Source: Dermatophagoides farinae
Taxonomy: Eukaryota; Arthropoda; Arachnida; Sarcoptiformes; Pyroglyphidae
Assembly (NCBI RefSeq): GCF_024713945.1
Contig: NC_134678.1
Location: 4,464,001 to 4,528,000, forward strand
Direction of reading: 5' to 3'
DNA length: 64,000 nucleotides
Shown here: piece after piece, positions 10,860-24,636 of the stretch
Position numbering within the stretch: position 1 is the first letter of the stretch
How the letters are laid out: every line of letters begins with the position of its first letter
The notes under the pieces: generated by a model
Databases searched by the model: none
What the model was told of the DNA's origin: nothing
The model's input: only the letters and a program-made list of their open reading frames with translations
Translations under genes and position numbers: made by a program

Positions 10860-13800
10860 CTTTATTTCCAATGTGATAAGTGTTCGTGTCAAAACTTTGT
10901 TGACAACAATAACGATAGAAAGACAAGCAGAAATAATAACGGACAAATTAATTTCACTTTCACACACTCATTCACTTTTTTGTTATCGCATCATCACCAG
11001 AATAAAAGTCATTGCACTGGAAAAAAAATTGAAATTCGATTATTACAAAAATTCTTGAATCTCTTATATTACAATCTAGAATTTTATGGTGATGATATTA
11101 AAAAAAAAAGAAAAATGAGGAAAGAAAAAACTTATAATTATGTAGTCGGAAAAAAATCAACGAAAATTGAATGAAACCTTATTTGAACCTTTTTAAAAGT
11201 GATGATAGATAATGGTCAAACTAGAAAATAAGAACAAATTACATGGAACAATTTGTTTGATAATGACGATGAAAACCAGGTGACATTTACAAGGATAATA
11301 AACAGACTAAAAAAAATGCAAACAATTTTCATTTCCAATTGGTCCAAATGGTCGATCCGAAACGAAATCCCAGAAAAAGGCGAAAAAATTTAAGAAACCG
11401 AGGGAGAGAGAGAGAAAGAGAAAGGCACTATTTATTTGCACGGTTATTTTCTCTTTATCCATTTACTAATGTACCAATTTAGTTTTCTATTTTCACTTTC
11501 TCTCCGGTGACATTCGAACGGAAAATAAAAATAAAAATTTCCATTTGTAAATTTGATCAAACGAACTAAAAGGTATTCATTCATTTATTTAAACTTGTTT
11601 TTTGAATATCTTTCTTCATACACGAGACCATGTTTGTCCGATTTTATTTATTCGTTGTCCGAACATTGGATCAGACTCTAAAGAGTTTGAGAATTTTTTT
11701 TTTAATTTGAATGTTTTTTTGTTTCGAAAAAAAATCACTCATTTTTGAACCATTTTAATCACCGTACAATCTATGTTGACAAGATAGATCAACAACAACA
11801 ACAAAGCTAGGCTATACAAGATTTTAAGTTATGATATTTAAAATTCAAAAAAAAAAAATAAATGGAGAAAAAACTGGACGCAAACAACATGGATGGATTA
11901 ATCGATCCATCCAATCATTTATGTTATTTTTTTCAGTTGAAAATGGTGACTTTTTTTCTCATACTTGCTATTTTATTACAATTTTCTCCCGTTTTATTTT
12001 TTTTTCGATTAAAAACAAACACTGATTATGTAGTTGTTTTTTCCGTTGTTGTTTGTAGCTATCAATGAAATGGAATGGTCAGAAAAGAAAAAAATTTTCA
12101 ATCAAACGTTATACATTTGTACACTAGGAAGTTATTTGAACCTGGCCATGTATCTTGCCGTTTGTTGTTGCTTGTCTACGACTTGAAGCCATTTCAATGA
12201 GAAAATGAATGAATAAATGATAAATTATTTTTTTCTTTCATATGCCATTTCGAACATACATTCAATGTCCAATGTCAATTATTATCGGCCCCGTGTAGCT
12301 ACGTTCGGGCAATAAGTTGAACCACACTGTGGTGAACAAATGATGATGATGACAAGACATGATGATGAAGACGATGTTTATGATTGTGGAGAAAAAAAAA
12401 TCAATTTCCTCTTTCATTACAAAAAAAAAGTAGATTAAACCTTTTCGAAATGAATCGAGTTCGAAATGAAAATTGTAAAAAAACAGGCCACTATAGACAA
12501 TCAACTATAGCTATAGCCATCGATTGAATTTCGATCAAATTCGATCTCTTCATTCATTTATTGTATTCAGTTTTCTATTGGATTTTTTTTTAACAACTCG
12601 TTTATATTTTATATAACAAATTAATTATTGATATTTTGACATTAACAGATGATGTTGTTGATGGAAATCGGAAAAAGTAATCCAATAGAACAATTCGATT
12701 GAAGGAAAAAAGTTCAATTTGATTTGATTTGAATCAATATAAATACGAACATGATTCGATGATGATATAATTATAATATTACCTATCATCAACAAATCAA
12801 TGCGTTGACATTGAAATAAAATTCAAATTAATGTTACAATCGATACAAAGTAAAATAAATTCAAATAGACATAGTCATCTTCTGAAACATTTTGAATGGA
12901 AAAAACAGAGCATGAAAAATTCAAAAAAAATAAGTCTGAGAGACGATTTGAAATAAAATGAATCGAATTCATAGCTTCATATTTCATTCATTCATTTCAA
13001 CAATTCTGAATCATGGGTAATTAGTCATTGAATGTGTATTGTGTATTATATTTCATGAATAACAAGAATATTTATTGGGAACAAAAAAAACGCTAGAATA
13101 AACTAGAAAGAAAATCATAACTAGACAGTCAAAAAAAAAAACAAAGGACCTTATATTATTATAATCTATATATGATTTTCGTTTCTTAAGAAAAGACAAT
13201 GACATGTTGAAGAGGTCACGTCAATCAGTAGTCATCGCCATTTCGATTTCCTACATAATGTTTTTTTTTATCATCGACTTTCAATTTTTTTGCATTTTAT
13301 TTCTTCCGCAAACAATTCAACACAATAGCATCAACAATGATAATAATAATTGACATATAAAAACAAAAATGAAATTCTTGTCAGACGATTAGTCGTCAGA
13401 GAGAGTTATCGTCATAATAATGATGATGATGATCGTAATTAGAAACATGCAAACATGATTCTGTAGAAAAAAGGAAAGTAAGAAAAAACAATTGCCTGCT
13501 AACCGCCTATGGTGCATTCTATGGTGTATTCTATTTTCCACTATTTTTTTTAAAATAAAATGATGAGCATGAGCATAATACGCCCATATAATGATTTTTA
13601 TTCGAAACTAAAAAGGTTTTTTTCCTTTTCGGTTAACAAGAACAAATGTGCGCACATGTTGAATAGTCGATTGCCGGTTTCGCGCCGGTTTGGTGCCCAT
13701 GGTTTAGTTTTGGGTGGTTGTGGTGGTGGTGCTAGTACCCTTACGTCATCAATGGCCAATGGATTGTTGTTTCGGCACGCTGATATATTTCTATTTATTA

Positions 13801-15260
13801 GATATATTTGCCTATCTATACTATCTATAGATGAATAGACACATAAATAGAGATCGTTCTCGGAAAGAATTTTTAAACGAAACATAGCCAAAGTCAAAGC
13901 AAACCTATCACCAAATAGGCCACCACCATCATCAAACAGTCATTCATTCATTTAACTTTGTTCTGGATCCGATTCCGTATCTCAAAATTTTTTTTTTTGA
14001 CAAATGTTAATTTTGTATGTGTGAATGTATGGTTAAAAAAAAGTTGTGATTACGTTTAAAAATTCGGACATCATTACATGTGAACAACCTATAAGATCGA
14101 AATTTAATTCTCACTTCATGACATGCAACCAACAACCAAAACCAGCAGCCATAAACCACAACGAACAATAAAAACAATGTTTTTTAAATGAATCTTTTAT
14201 TCAAGCTCTACGGAGCAAAAAATCAAACCACCGTCACATTGAGATGGAATTGATGGAAACAATATCGATACTGGATAATTAAAGTAAGTTTGTGTCGAAT
14301 TTTTTTTTGTCACGACAAATAAGAGAATGGAAAAAAATCGATTTTTATTTTGCCGTTCGAATTCTAATAAATGATTGCTCAAAATAATGATCGTGATCAA
14401 GCTGCTATCGAATAAAATCTGATTAATTTGAAAAAAAATATTCTGATAAAAGAACTAGAAGAAGAAATAGGCATTCAAACGAACCGAATATAGGAAAAGT
14501 GTGAGCGAGAGATAAAAAGAAAATAAAAGAAAAGGGTATTGGAAAATTGGCTAAGTTAATGAAAAAGATTGTTTTTTTTTTGCAATTTATCAATTTCGTC
14601 GTCAATGAATTCGAAAAAGAATAACCAGCTGGTGTTATATTAGAACAAGAATTGATTGAACGTGTGATGAATAGATTTTCATTTATTTAAATAATCCTCG
14701 GGTAGAAAAAAAAAGAAAATTAGAGCTTCGTACGAAATTCCGGAATGAAGAATAAATAAATTAGTGAATGGATGAGCAAAAAAAACAACAAAATGATGTA
14801 CGGATGATCATCCTCAGCATCGAAGTTTGAATTCAATTTTTTTTCTGTCTATATCAAATGAAAATAATGTTTTTTTTTCACACATACGTCCAAAATGACA
14901 CCGCTATCGGAAATTGTTTACTTTTTTTTTACTGGAATGCTACCATGTTGTAGTCGTTCGATTCTAAAAAAGCCAATTTATATCCCCCTTTTTCCCGTTC
15001 AAATAACTCTTCAAAGCCTGAATTTTAAATCTGAACAAATGAAACTTTTAATTCAATTTTTTCTGTTTTTATATTCGCACATTTATTATTATGGATGATA
15101 TTCTCATCTAGTTCAATTCCATACACATTAAAAAACAATGGATAACGTGTGTTTGTTCAAACTATTCAAGTTGTTTCGCGTTTTTTATTTTCATTTGTTT
15201 TGAATCTGATTTCAATTCTCTGTCTATAAGTTTGCAACAAAAAACAAACTTGGCCCACAT

Positions 15261-15280
15261 ACACACACACACACACACAC
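15261..15280. repeat. (AC)10 microsatellite
   Basis: Ten perfect AC units read directly. Confidence 0.95.
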
Positions 15281-16717
15281 AACATACAATAAAAGCCAGT
15301 CACTGATTTTGAATTGAATTGAATCAAACATTGGTTTTGGTGATGAAAAAAAAATCCGTCTTTTGTTCTTTTTTAGTTGTTTTTGTCTGTGACGGCTATG
15401 CCAATAATATTTGTTCAAACTAAATTGAAACTTTACATTGGTCACAATAGTACATGTTTGTGTGCAAATAATAGGAACAAAATATCCGAATAGAATAGTT
15501 AATTTGCAATAATAAGCTATTGTTATGTTTCATAATAATGGCCATGGCCACCTATATGTACACACAGGTCAATGTCGATATCAAATAGAAACAGTGAAAA
15601 AAAAGGCAGCCATTGTTATGGAAATAGAAAAGAATTTTCTAGAATTTTTTATTTTTTTTTTGATACCATATGAACACCAGAAAAGATGATATTTGTAAAA
15701 ATGGATAGCAAGCGAAAACTTCATACAAACAATATTATATATTGTTATAAAAAAAATAAATTAAAAACACTATGGTAATATGAGAATGGAAATAAAAATA
15801 AACCGATCGCAAAAAAAAATTTTGAATCAAATTTAAAACTTTCATGTTGAAAAAATTTGGAAAAATAATTTTCAGTTTAGAATCACAGCTGCAGAAAATG
15901 AGATTAATGATAGAATGTGAAAAGCGTTAAATTCTAATGAGAAATTCTATATCACTCATGAGGGAATGGTAATTAATTTTTGTTTCTCCTTCAATTCGTT
16001 TGAACAATGAATTGTCATTGAATCAGATGATGAGGATGATGATTATCAGTATTATATTCTATAATGGGTTCCAATCAAGTAAAACAAAACAAAACAAAAA
16101 AAAAAAACACCAAACAAATTTCTTTAGGGCAAATGTTCGATTTTTTTTTTGGTCTTCTCATAAAGAAATATGACAATGTGAAAATGTATGTGCCAAAACA
16201 TCATCAAGATAACCTAATTTTATTTTTCCTTGAGCCTATGAAATAATTCATTTCGTTTTACACATTTTATTAATGAAATGAACATCAGTGAAATATTGTC
16301 TAATTTATATGTGTTTTTCAAGGACCACCATCATTATATTGTTTTCATTACATTTGGAATTTATATTCATAAATTATTTGAGCCATATGATGAAAATGTG
16401 TCCCATCAGAGAAGGAAGAGGGAAAAAAACGCACCCACATTTCGAAGTTCATTTATTTATTTATTTTTTTTAAACAATTTTCCTTTATTCAATAATCTTG
16501 AAGAGACTAATTAATTATAAATAGAGCAATCTTATTGATTGCGCTATCAGTTGCTTTTTATGTTTTTATTTGAATATGATAATCTTAGCGATTACATTGA
16601 ACATGCAAGGATCGATTTTGATCAATAAACAAAATCATCATTATCAATTGATTGATTATTAATATTAACCATTATTTTTTTTCCAATTCCAAAACTAATT
16701 AGGAATTAAATTGCCTT

Positions 16718-16748
16718 CATCATCAATGATGATGATGATGATGATGAT
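16718..16748. repeat. CATCATCA-(ATG)n palindromic microsatellite
   Basis: A short CAT stretch runs directly into about eight ATG units, giving a small hairpin-capable repeat. Confidence 0.85.
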
Positions 16749-17305
16749 CCAAGCTATTATATGAACACACGCAATGCAATACAAAAACAAATACAAAAAA
16801 AAAACAGAACCAATAGAAAATATAATGTTTTCATTATTGCTAAATTCTATCAACAAATTGAATTGAGAATGAAAAACAAAAATACAACGTTTAGGTTCAT
16901 TTCGTTTGGTTTGTCGTTTTGGTTTTTTTTTCGTTCTGTTATATCCTGAATAAATATTATTATTCATATTCATTAATGAAATTGATGGTTGAAAAGCGGT
17001 TATTTTGTAAAGTGAATCATGTTTACATACCTAAATTAAATTAAATTGATGATTAATAAATAATTGTCTTTTTTTCCAATTCTATTTCTATATATGTCTT
17101 CCAAGGAATCCATATCCATATACTTATTTATCTTTCGACATATTGAATTCAATATTAATATTATGTCATCATTCAAAACTACCATTCGATATATCGAATC
17201 GTTGGAAAAAAAAGTTGAATATACAAATTTGAATTGAAAATTTTTCAAACAATAATAAAAATCAACAGCAATAATCGATAATATAATCATTAGATTCGAA
17301 AGGGA

Positions 17306-17395
17306 ATGAATGAATCGAATGAATCAGATATTCCATCATCATCAACACCACCATTACAAAGTGAAATGGATGCATTGCTTCTTGGTCGAATTAAG
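17306..17395 (+). CDS. Candidate alternative first exon of the first DPP gene
   Basis: An open stretch of 30 codons starts at an ATG after AGGGA. It ends at ATT AAG followed by a GTAGGT donor in phase 0. The encoded start is hydrophilic (MNESNESDIPSSSTPPLQS). The next exon of the DPP4-like gene, at 25063, also opens in phase 0 with the sequence preceding its membrane anchor. This stretch could therefore serve as an alternative cytoplasmic N-terminus 7.7 kb upstream. It could equally be a chance open frame, or the start of another gene. Only RNA evidence would decide. Confidence 0.4.
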
Positions 17396-18424
17396 GTAGG
17401 TAGCAAAAAAAAAAAAAAACAAAACAAATATGTAATGCAAATATATGCCAATAATATAGACCAACAATATTAACTAAAAGTTCATGTCATTGTTTGAACG
17501 ATGGTAAAAGCAAATATTTGACCATCTTGACAAAGTTTTTTTTCCTGTTCTTTGTCTTCAATGTTTCGTTTGCGTTTTGTGTTCTAAAATTCTTTTCAAC
17601 ACGAACATATAGACAAAACATATAGTTTCAATTACAATGATGATGATTTAGGAAAAAAAATGAAAATGTAATTTTTTTTCGTAAAATAAAAAAAAAACTC
17701 TAAAAAGAACAAATCTTACTGAAGCCCTGAAGCGTCATGATAGATTTTCTCTGTTATAATGATGATGGTACTTTTGAATTTTTGATGTTGATGAAGATGA
17801 CGGCGAAAATGACATTTAGTTACATTTAGTTTTATATGTTGAGAAAAAAAATCATTGAACGGAATTAAAATTTTTTCGAACGATAATGGCATATATGAAC
17901 AATATATAGGAAGAATAAATCCATCCGATAGGTAACTACCTCTAGCGACCCTGATCTCAACTAAATTCACAACTATGCAAGAAAATGAATGATATTGATC
18001 CTGAAATTAGATAGTTGACGGTTGTAAATTGGTTCTAACAATTTTTCATAAATAATATTCATTTATTAGTAGTTTTATCTAGCAGGTGTATGCAGGCTAC
18101 AGATCGATAGTAGAAGTTTTAGAAAATTTATTCTACGAAAACTTAGTCAATCACAATTGAGTATTGGAAATAAAAACTTAATATATCGAGTATTGATTGA
18201 ATACTATAAAAATGATTGTGAAACACTCAATACAAAGTATGAATTAGAATTATCTACTATACTATGACGCTAACGTTTGTGTGTAACTGCAACTTTTACA
18301 CTCGCCAAGTGCTTGCACTGTGTACTAGCACTGTGTATTAACTTGGCATTTAATGCGGCGAAGCTGAGCCGGTCATTCCTACTTATTTTCAGTAAAAACA
18401 TAACTATTTAGTATGAGCTACTCA

Positions 18425-18450
18425 GTGTGTGTGTGTGTGTGTGTGTGTGT
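18425..18450. repeat. (GT)13 microsatellite inside the Helitron
   Basis: Thirteen perfect GT units. Direct reading. Confidence 0.95.
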
Positions 18451-18921
18451 CTGAACATATCGAACAGTGGGGAAAACTTTTGAATGCCTCTGAACAGTTC
18501 GTCCAGCTCAGAAGTAGAAGTCGCTTCCAAAGAAACGCATTCTGTGGTATGTAGCTTTGACAAAGCTTTTTTTCATTGTTCTAGCTCAGCACACTTTGCT
18601 GCAGATTTTGCATCCAATAGATGGTGCAGTCATTCAATAGAACATAGAAAGAGTTCGAATTCGAATTTTTCGAATTGATTATTGTGATAATGTGTCACAC
18701 GTGATTTTCATTTTGTGTGCCTGTGTGAGTGTGTATTTGATGAAATCTTGCCTGAAGACTGCATTCATTGGAATGATTTTTTCTGTTTTTGTTCCCGTGA
18801 TCTATGATTTACTCATCGTTTGGTAAGTTATTTCGATTATTTAACCTGATTACACCTAAAATACCTGATAACTTTTTTCATTTAAAATAAAGAAAATGGA
18901 GCATTTAAGATTCAATGTTGA

Positions 18922-19397
18922 GTGTCTTCATGCGATGAACCCACAAGGTTATCCTATAGGATCTATAGACACAAACTTGGATTAAACATTGGATCGATTA
19001 TCATATTCATCCGCAATATTGAACCACAGAGTGGTTTGCTCAATGGCACGCGTTTATTTGTAAATAGACGCAGCATTGAAGCTCGAATATTGACAAGGAG
19101 ACTATGATTCATTTTGCAGCAAAATGATCGAGATCTTAAGCTACCATTTAAATTGGTGCGTGGACGATTTCCTGTCGTATTGGCTTTTGCTCTGACAATT
19201 AATTAATGTTTTAAGGGAAATCTTTCGATAAAATAAGTGTGTACCTTCCTACACCAGTATTGCAACATGGAATGATTTATGTGGCTTTTTGCCGCTGCAA
19301 AAATCCTAATAATCTGAAGATTTTCGTTCAGGAAATTGAGGAAAAGATCAACAATGACCACAGTATCTATACCAAAAATATCATATTTCTTTAACTT
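18922..19397 (+). pseudogene. Decayed Pif1-like helicase fragment of a Helitron
   Basis: Three consecutive pieces in different frames match the end of a Helitron Rep/Helicase protein. The first (about 18980-19100) reads HKLGLNIGSIIIFIRN then SGLLNGTRLFV, the region where Pif1 helicases have the L-x-V-G ... R-N ... G-L-x-N-G-T-R-L motif. The second (about 19124-19205) reads LPFKLVRGRFPVVLAFALTI, the helicase motif VI region before the expected K-S-Q-G-Q, which is missing or broken by a stop. The third (about 19218-19397) reads SVYLPTPVLQHGMIYVAFCR then NPNNLKIFV, the usual C-terminus. Frame changes and stops show it is not functional. The family is known from Pif1 and Helitron helicases; recognition is by motif only. 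Confidence 0.7.
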
Positions 19398-19667
19398 ATC
19401 AATTAGCAATATAATAATTATGCTGTTCGGTGTACACAACTTTTTCAACGGTATCAGGTGCAATGCACAAGTGATGGCTGACCCTGCGGTACCAAACCGA
19501 AGGCCGGAAGCAACACGCCGTGCATAGAAACCCACCGTCAGGCACGAAGCGTTAAAATTGACACCTTTGACTGGATGCCAAGTAGGGGGGGCGGCGCAGC
19601 CGTCCCCACCTGCGGGTATCCAGTTATATTGACCGTCAAGGAGTCAGCCCCGCAGGGCCAGACCAGG

Positions 19668-19697
19668 ACAGGCGCGAAGCGCCTGTTCTCGGGCTGG
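19668..19697 (+). repeat. Helitron 3' terminal hairpin and CTGG end
   Basis: Perfect stem ACAGGCGC/GCGCCTGT with a three-base loop, eleven bases of spacer including the terminal CTGG, then host T. This is the end recognised when rolling-circle transposition terminates. Confidence 0.75.
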
Positions 19698-21662
19698 TAG
19701 AATATATTATATTCATTGTTGTTTACGGCAAAATAAAACGGAACAAAAACTAATGCAGCTGCTGATATAATAATCGGCTGAATGAAAATGTATTCCATTC
19801 ACTATTTCAACATTAATTCATTCAGATGAGTATTTTTAATCAGAATCTTGATTTGTTTCGGAATTTTGTCCATATTTTATTTTATTCGCATTCATGCATG
19901 CTAACCGTATTTTATATATGAGGGTATAATGAAAATGAAAATTTTTCATCCATTACACTGTGTACAGCCGAAAACAAACGATTTTTAGATTCAAGATTAC
20001 ATCCGTTAAGAAAACAAAAACAACCGAATATCATATGAAATTCATTCGCCAAAAATGATTCAAGTTCTTCATTCCACATTTTCTTTTATTTTGATTTCAT
20101 TTTCAACATTGAATATTTTTCTTAATGTTTTTTTTTGTCTGTAAATTTAATAGTCTGTTGTTTGTTTGTATGGTCTTAAGACGAAAAACTGTTTTATCAA
20201 TCAATCAATCGTCAAGCGTGAAAGAATGAATAGAAAAAGAAAGATTCTTAGTATACAATAAAATGTGTGTGCATGTGGTAATTTTTGTGAATTTATAAAC
20301 GGCCACAGTGTTGGATTGCTTTCTTTTTGTCTCGGAATTTTCTATTCAGTATTTAGTGAGCACAATTCATTTTTTTTCGACCCGAATTCGAATTTGATGA
20401 TCCACAGATTCAATTAGATCATCAATCCACATTCTAATGATTTTTCTTTCTACCATTTTTCTCGCATCAAACTCCATCAAGTTTCATTAAATCATGAAAC
20501 TAGCTAAAAAAACTTTGGCGGGCTTTCTTGTCCAACATTTTTTTTTATGCATCTGCTTATCCAAATACAGACTCATTTCAATTTCATGCAATATGTGTTA
20601 TGTGTGTTTGTATGTGGATGTTAAAATTCTTTTGATAATATACAACATACACACACACACATCACATTTCTTCAGATTCAATATGATGCCATACATTATC
20701 ATCATCAACATCATCATATCACATGCGCTTGAAAGCACGAACAACCAACTAACCAAACATACAGAAACATCCAATTCTAATACGGATTCTGTTCAGAATT
20801 CTGGCATCTATCTTTCGATTCTGACTGGTTTGTTTGTTAGTTTGGTTGGTTGGTTGGTTTGCTGAATGACTGACTGACTGAATGAATGACTTGATGGCTG
20901 TTTTATTTTATTTTATTTTTTCATCTCATCACCATCATCAACATTCAATGTGTTCTTCATGTTGATTTCATGTTTATTCACCAAATTTATAGTTCCATGT
21001 TCTGTTTTTTTTCCACTTCGGCACTTGTATTTTTGTGTTCATTTATTCAGCTATTCTGGTCTTATGAACAGATTGGATTTTTTCTTTGAAGGGGTATTGA
21101 TGTCTGATCCAGAAACATTGCAACAAACTTACAAAATCAACAAACAACGGTATTCACATGAAATTCCGAACAAAATAATATTATGATGAAAAAAATGTAC
21201 ATCATAGAATATCTGCATTCGTGAATCTAATTCATCATTGAATATATTTAAGATAGTAAAAAATAATTTTAAAAGAAAGAAGAAAAAATTTATCTGACAA
21301 AAAAAACTATCAACAGCAAGTTTTTTTTCATAAATAAAGATTTTTTTTCCTTGATCCATCTATAGGTATCTGTAAAATTACGAAACCAAATGAATTATTA
21401 AATAAATTGAATGAATTCATTAATATTCGATTGATGAGAAAAAAAAATTTCACATTGTTTTATTTGTCTATGTAAGAGTAGCAGGTGTGTATGTGTGTGT
21501 GTGTGATTTCAAATCAATCTTTTTTCAACTGTTCGAATTACATTCTCTATTCAATAATTCCATTTAGAATTTTTTCGAATAAAAAATTTAAATTTTAAAT
21601 TTTTCATGTCATCATCATAATCATCAGCATCATCAGCATCAGCATTGTTATATAAACATTGA

Positions 21663-21684
21663 GTGTGTGTGTGTGTGTGTGTGT
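21663..21684. repeat. (GT)11 microsatellite
   Basis: Eleven GT units read directly. Confidence 0.9.
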
Positions 21685-21896
21685 GACTGTGAAAGTGAGG
21701 AAATTTGTCTTCATAATTGCATGATGACAATGGTAAAAATGAAAAAAAAACAAATTCGATTAAGATTTTCACCAACAGTGACTACGACGACAATCGACGA
21801 TTAGATGACAATGTAGAAAACAAGAAATAAAAATTGAGGACATGATGATGATGATAATAATTATTTATAATCACATCAGTTGTTAGATTATCACCA

Positions 21897-21925
21897 TCAT
21901 ATCATCATCATCATCATCATCATCA
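21897..21925. repeat. (ATC)n microsatellite
   Basis: About nine ATC units with one flanking interruption. Confidence 0.85.
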
Positions 21926-24636
21926 TAATGATTTAACATCATCGACGCAGATATTTGACCTGAATTGCGTTTTAAATCTTTTTTTTCAACTGATTTAAAC
22001 GAATAAAGTGTTTCGCCGGTACTTGACACTAATTAATTGATCTGGTCGTCATATCAACTTTAATTTAGAATTTAAGATGTTCAATCTTATGACGATTTAT
22101 ATGGATATGAAAAACCAATTGAAATGAAATGTTTTTATTATATTTGTTTTAATTGATGGTTTATCTTTTTTTGTACTTTGAATCAAATCATTATTTAACT
22201 ATAATATATCTGTTCACTATTTTTATTATTGGAATAATATTTTTATCAAATTGGGAAAAAAATTTGCATTTTAATTTTTTTATTAAGACAAACATCGTTT
22301 TCTTAATAAAATGATTGTTATTTAAAGTGTGTGTGTGTGTGTGTTTGAAATATTTTTTTTGTTTGTTTGTTTGCCAGTTTTCATCATTCATCAAGCAACA
22401 AGCTGTTTAAAATACTTTATTATTATCACGAATCAAATTATATTACATCGTGTTTTTTTTGTGGTTGTGAATTGTGTTGAATCGTTTTGTAATTGTTCAC
22501 TAATCATCAATACAGCCATCTTATCATCGAATTGAATTGTATTTATGCGTGCCTTTTTCTTCTTTTTTTTCTCATCACAAGAGATCAAATATAATTTGTT
22601 TATTTTGTGTATGAAACATTTTATCTCTTCAATCACCTCGACAATCAATTTGAATCATTCCATTCAACTACAATAATAATAACAAAACCAACAACAATTA
22701 TGACAAATACTGATGAACAACAAAATAATGTAATCACATTTTTTCCATTCTGAATTAAAACACTCTTTATTTGTGTTGAAAATCAGAAACATTTGCTTAT
22801 GAATGAATTTCTAGATACAGATAAACAAACACATATTAATAGAGAATATTAGATAAATAGTGATTATTGTTGCACCACTGTCATCAAAGTTGATAGACTT
22901 TCAATATAATTTATGATCATCATAAACAAAAAAAAAATTCCATTCTTTCACAGTGATTCATTTTTATTTCATTTAGATAATGTTTGTATATATATATAAA
23001 GAATCAACAACATGAAGTATAATTTGAATGTATGATGAGGATTCTAACATTGACAATCAGCATTAATAATCTATATATTGTCCCACAATCATTATAAACT
23101 ACATATATATAAATTGTCATGAGTTGGACATTGAATTTGTCCATTTACTGTCATGAACATGAATAGAAATTTTCGACCACTTTTCATTTTTATGGGAGGA
23201 TGATGAGGATGGTGATGATCCATTTCTTTAATTGTAGATGAAGAATTTAGTTTTCCATTATACTATTGTTGCAATGATTGTCGAGATGATGATGATGATG
23301 ATGGTGATGATGATGTTGAAATATGAAAATAAAAACCAATGTTTATCTGTCTGTTTTTGTTAATTTCATATTGACATTTGCAATTTGAAAATGAAGTATT
23401 TTGATGATAATAAATACAATGGAAAATATTATTATTCTGTATCATACACTTGAAATTGATGAGCAAACATCTGTTTCGGCTTCCGTTTGCAATAATATTC
23501 TAGATGTCATAAATTTCTGAAAAACATGTTTTTCAAAACATTTTTTTTTCAATATATTCGTTGCCATTTTTATCATTCACGATTATACGACAAAAAAAAT
23601 AAAACAAAATCATCCATTAATCCAATGATTCCTTTTTTTTAATATATAAAAAAGAAAATCTTCAAATTATTGTCAATTCTGTTATCTATCTATCTTTGCT
23701 CTACTATACTCTCTCCATATTGTCATTGTTTCGTGATGTTGCATTAAATAATATAATTTGGCATTATATCATCATATCATTATTATTGTTTTTTTTGTTG
23801 CCTTGTTTTGAAAATCAAATCTTCTGCACTTTCAATTATCAATGTACGTGTGTGTGTGTGTAATGTGTGTAGTATGTATATGATGCAACCAAAATTAATT
23901 CTACACTCTGTTGTGTCAATCACTTTCATTTTATTTCACTTTATATTCACCGACCTACTATCATCATCATCATCATCATTATTATCATCTTCATTATTAT
24001 CATCATAATCATTCAATTCAATATAAATTTGCACCATTCAGTCTATTCAATTTTCATGCCGATTTATATATTTGCTTATTAATCTTGCTCATAATGAATA
24101 AAAATCAATGATTCATCGCATTATATATAAACAGAGAAAATTCTACGTTATAACAAAATCATCATCATCATCATAATCACATATTCATAACGATGATGAT
24201 AATGATAATCATAAAGAATATATATGCATATACCTATGGCTTCAAAGGCTTTTTTTTATTTGCTTCGTTTTTTTCTAATATGATTATATAACTAGAAATT
24301 TTACTTATAATAAAAAAAAGTGCTAAATAGACTCACCATTTATTCATCATTAATAAATCGTCATTTTTTTCGTATACATAATACATATTTCATTCTACCA
24401 TATTGGAACAATGCATTCTGTATGACAACGAAAATTCAAAATAAAAACAAAATGTTGTTGATGATGACGAATGATGAACGAAGATTTTTAAAATGAGAAT
24501 TTACCATTATTAAAATTAATATGGTTCAAACAGATTTTTTAAAACATACACATCAATACGCACACAAATTTGTAGATAAATTCCATCACCACCACCACCC
24601 ACCAGTGTGTGGATGGATAACAATTCCATCGACACA

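Larger units (their letters stand above)
10860..17305. other. Non-coding AT-rich region
   Basis: About 6.4 kb without an exon I can support. It contains the 5' flank of the unnamed secreted-protein gene, a GA-rich patch near 11400-11422 and an (AC)10 run at 15261-15280. A slightly GC-richer patch lies near 13640-13760. Open frames here are short, low-complexity or on both strands at once. Confidence 0.6.
18253..19697 (+). mobile_element. Helitron-like rolling-circle transposon, decayed
   Basis: The 5' end reads TCTACTATACTATGACGC and is preceded by A. The 3' end has an 8-bp perfect stem (ACAGGCGC/GCGCCTGT, loop GAA, 19668-19686), then 11 bases ending in CTGG at 19694-19697, followed by T. 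A Helitron inserts between A and T, starts with TC, and ends with a hairpin 10-12 bases before CTRR, so all four marks fit. Inside lies a decayed C-terminal piece of a Pif1-type helicase in the same orientation, and the last 220 bases are strikingly GC-rich against the flank. The 1445-bp length and broken frames make it non-autonomous. The 3' end is the stronger boundary; the 5' end is inferred from the TC start and A/T flank. Confidence 0.72.
17396..24636. other. Long intron or intergenic DNA, AT-rich, with one transposon
   Basis: Apart from the Helitron-like element at 18253-19697, I find only AT-rich sequence with (GT)n runs at 21663-21684 and 22327-22344 and ATC/TGA trinucleotide runs (for example 21897-21925, 23283-23313, 23960-24005). 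If the exon at 17306 belongs to the DPP gene, this is its first intron. Confidence 0.55.

Noticed and set aside
13560-13897. Overlapping open frames on both strands in a slightly GC-richer patch, including a Gly-rich run
   Set aside because: No recognisable motif, no convincing splice signals; probably chance in a patch with fewer stops.
19203-19798. Minus-strand open frames over the Helitron 3' half
   Set aside because: They are antisense to the helicase remnant and to the GC-rich end; openness follows from the higher GC content.
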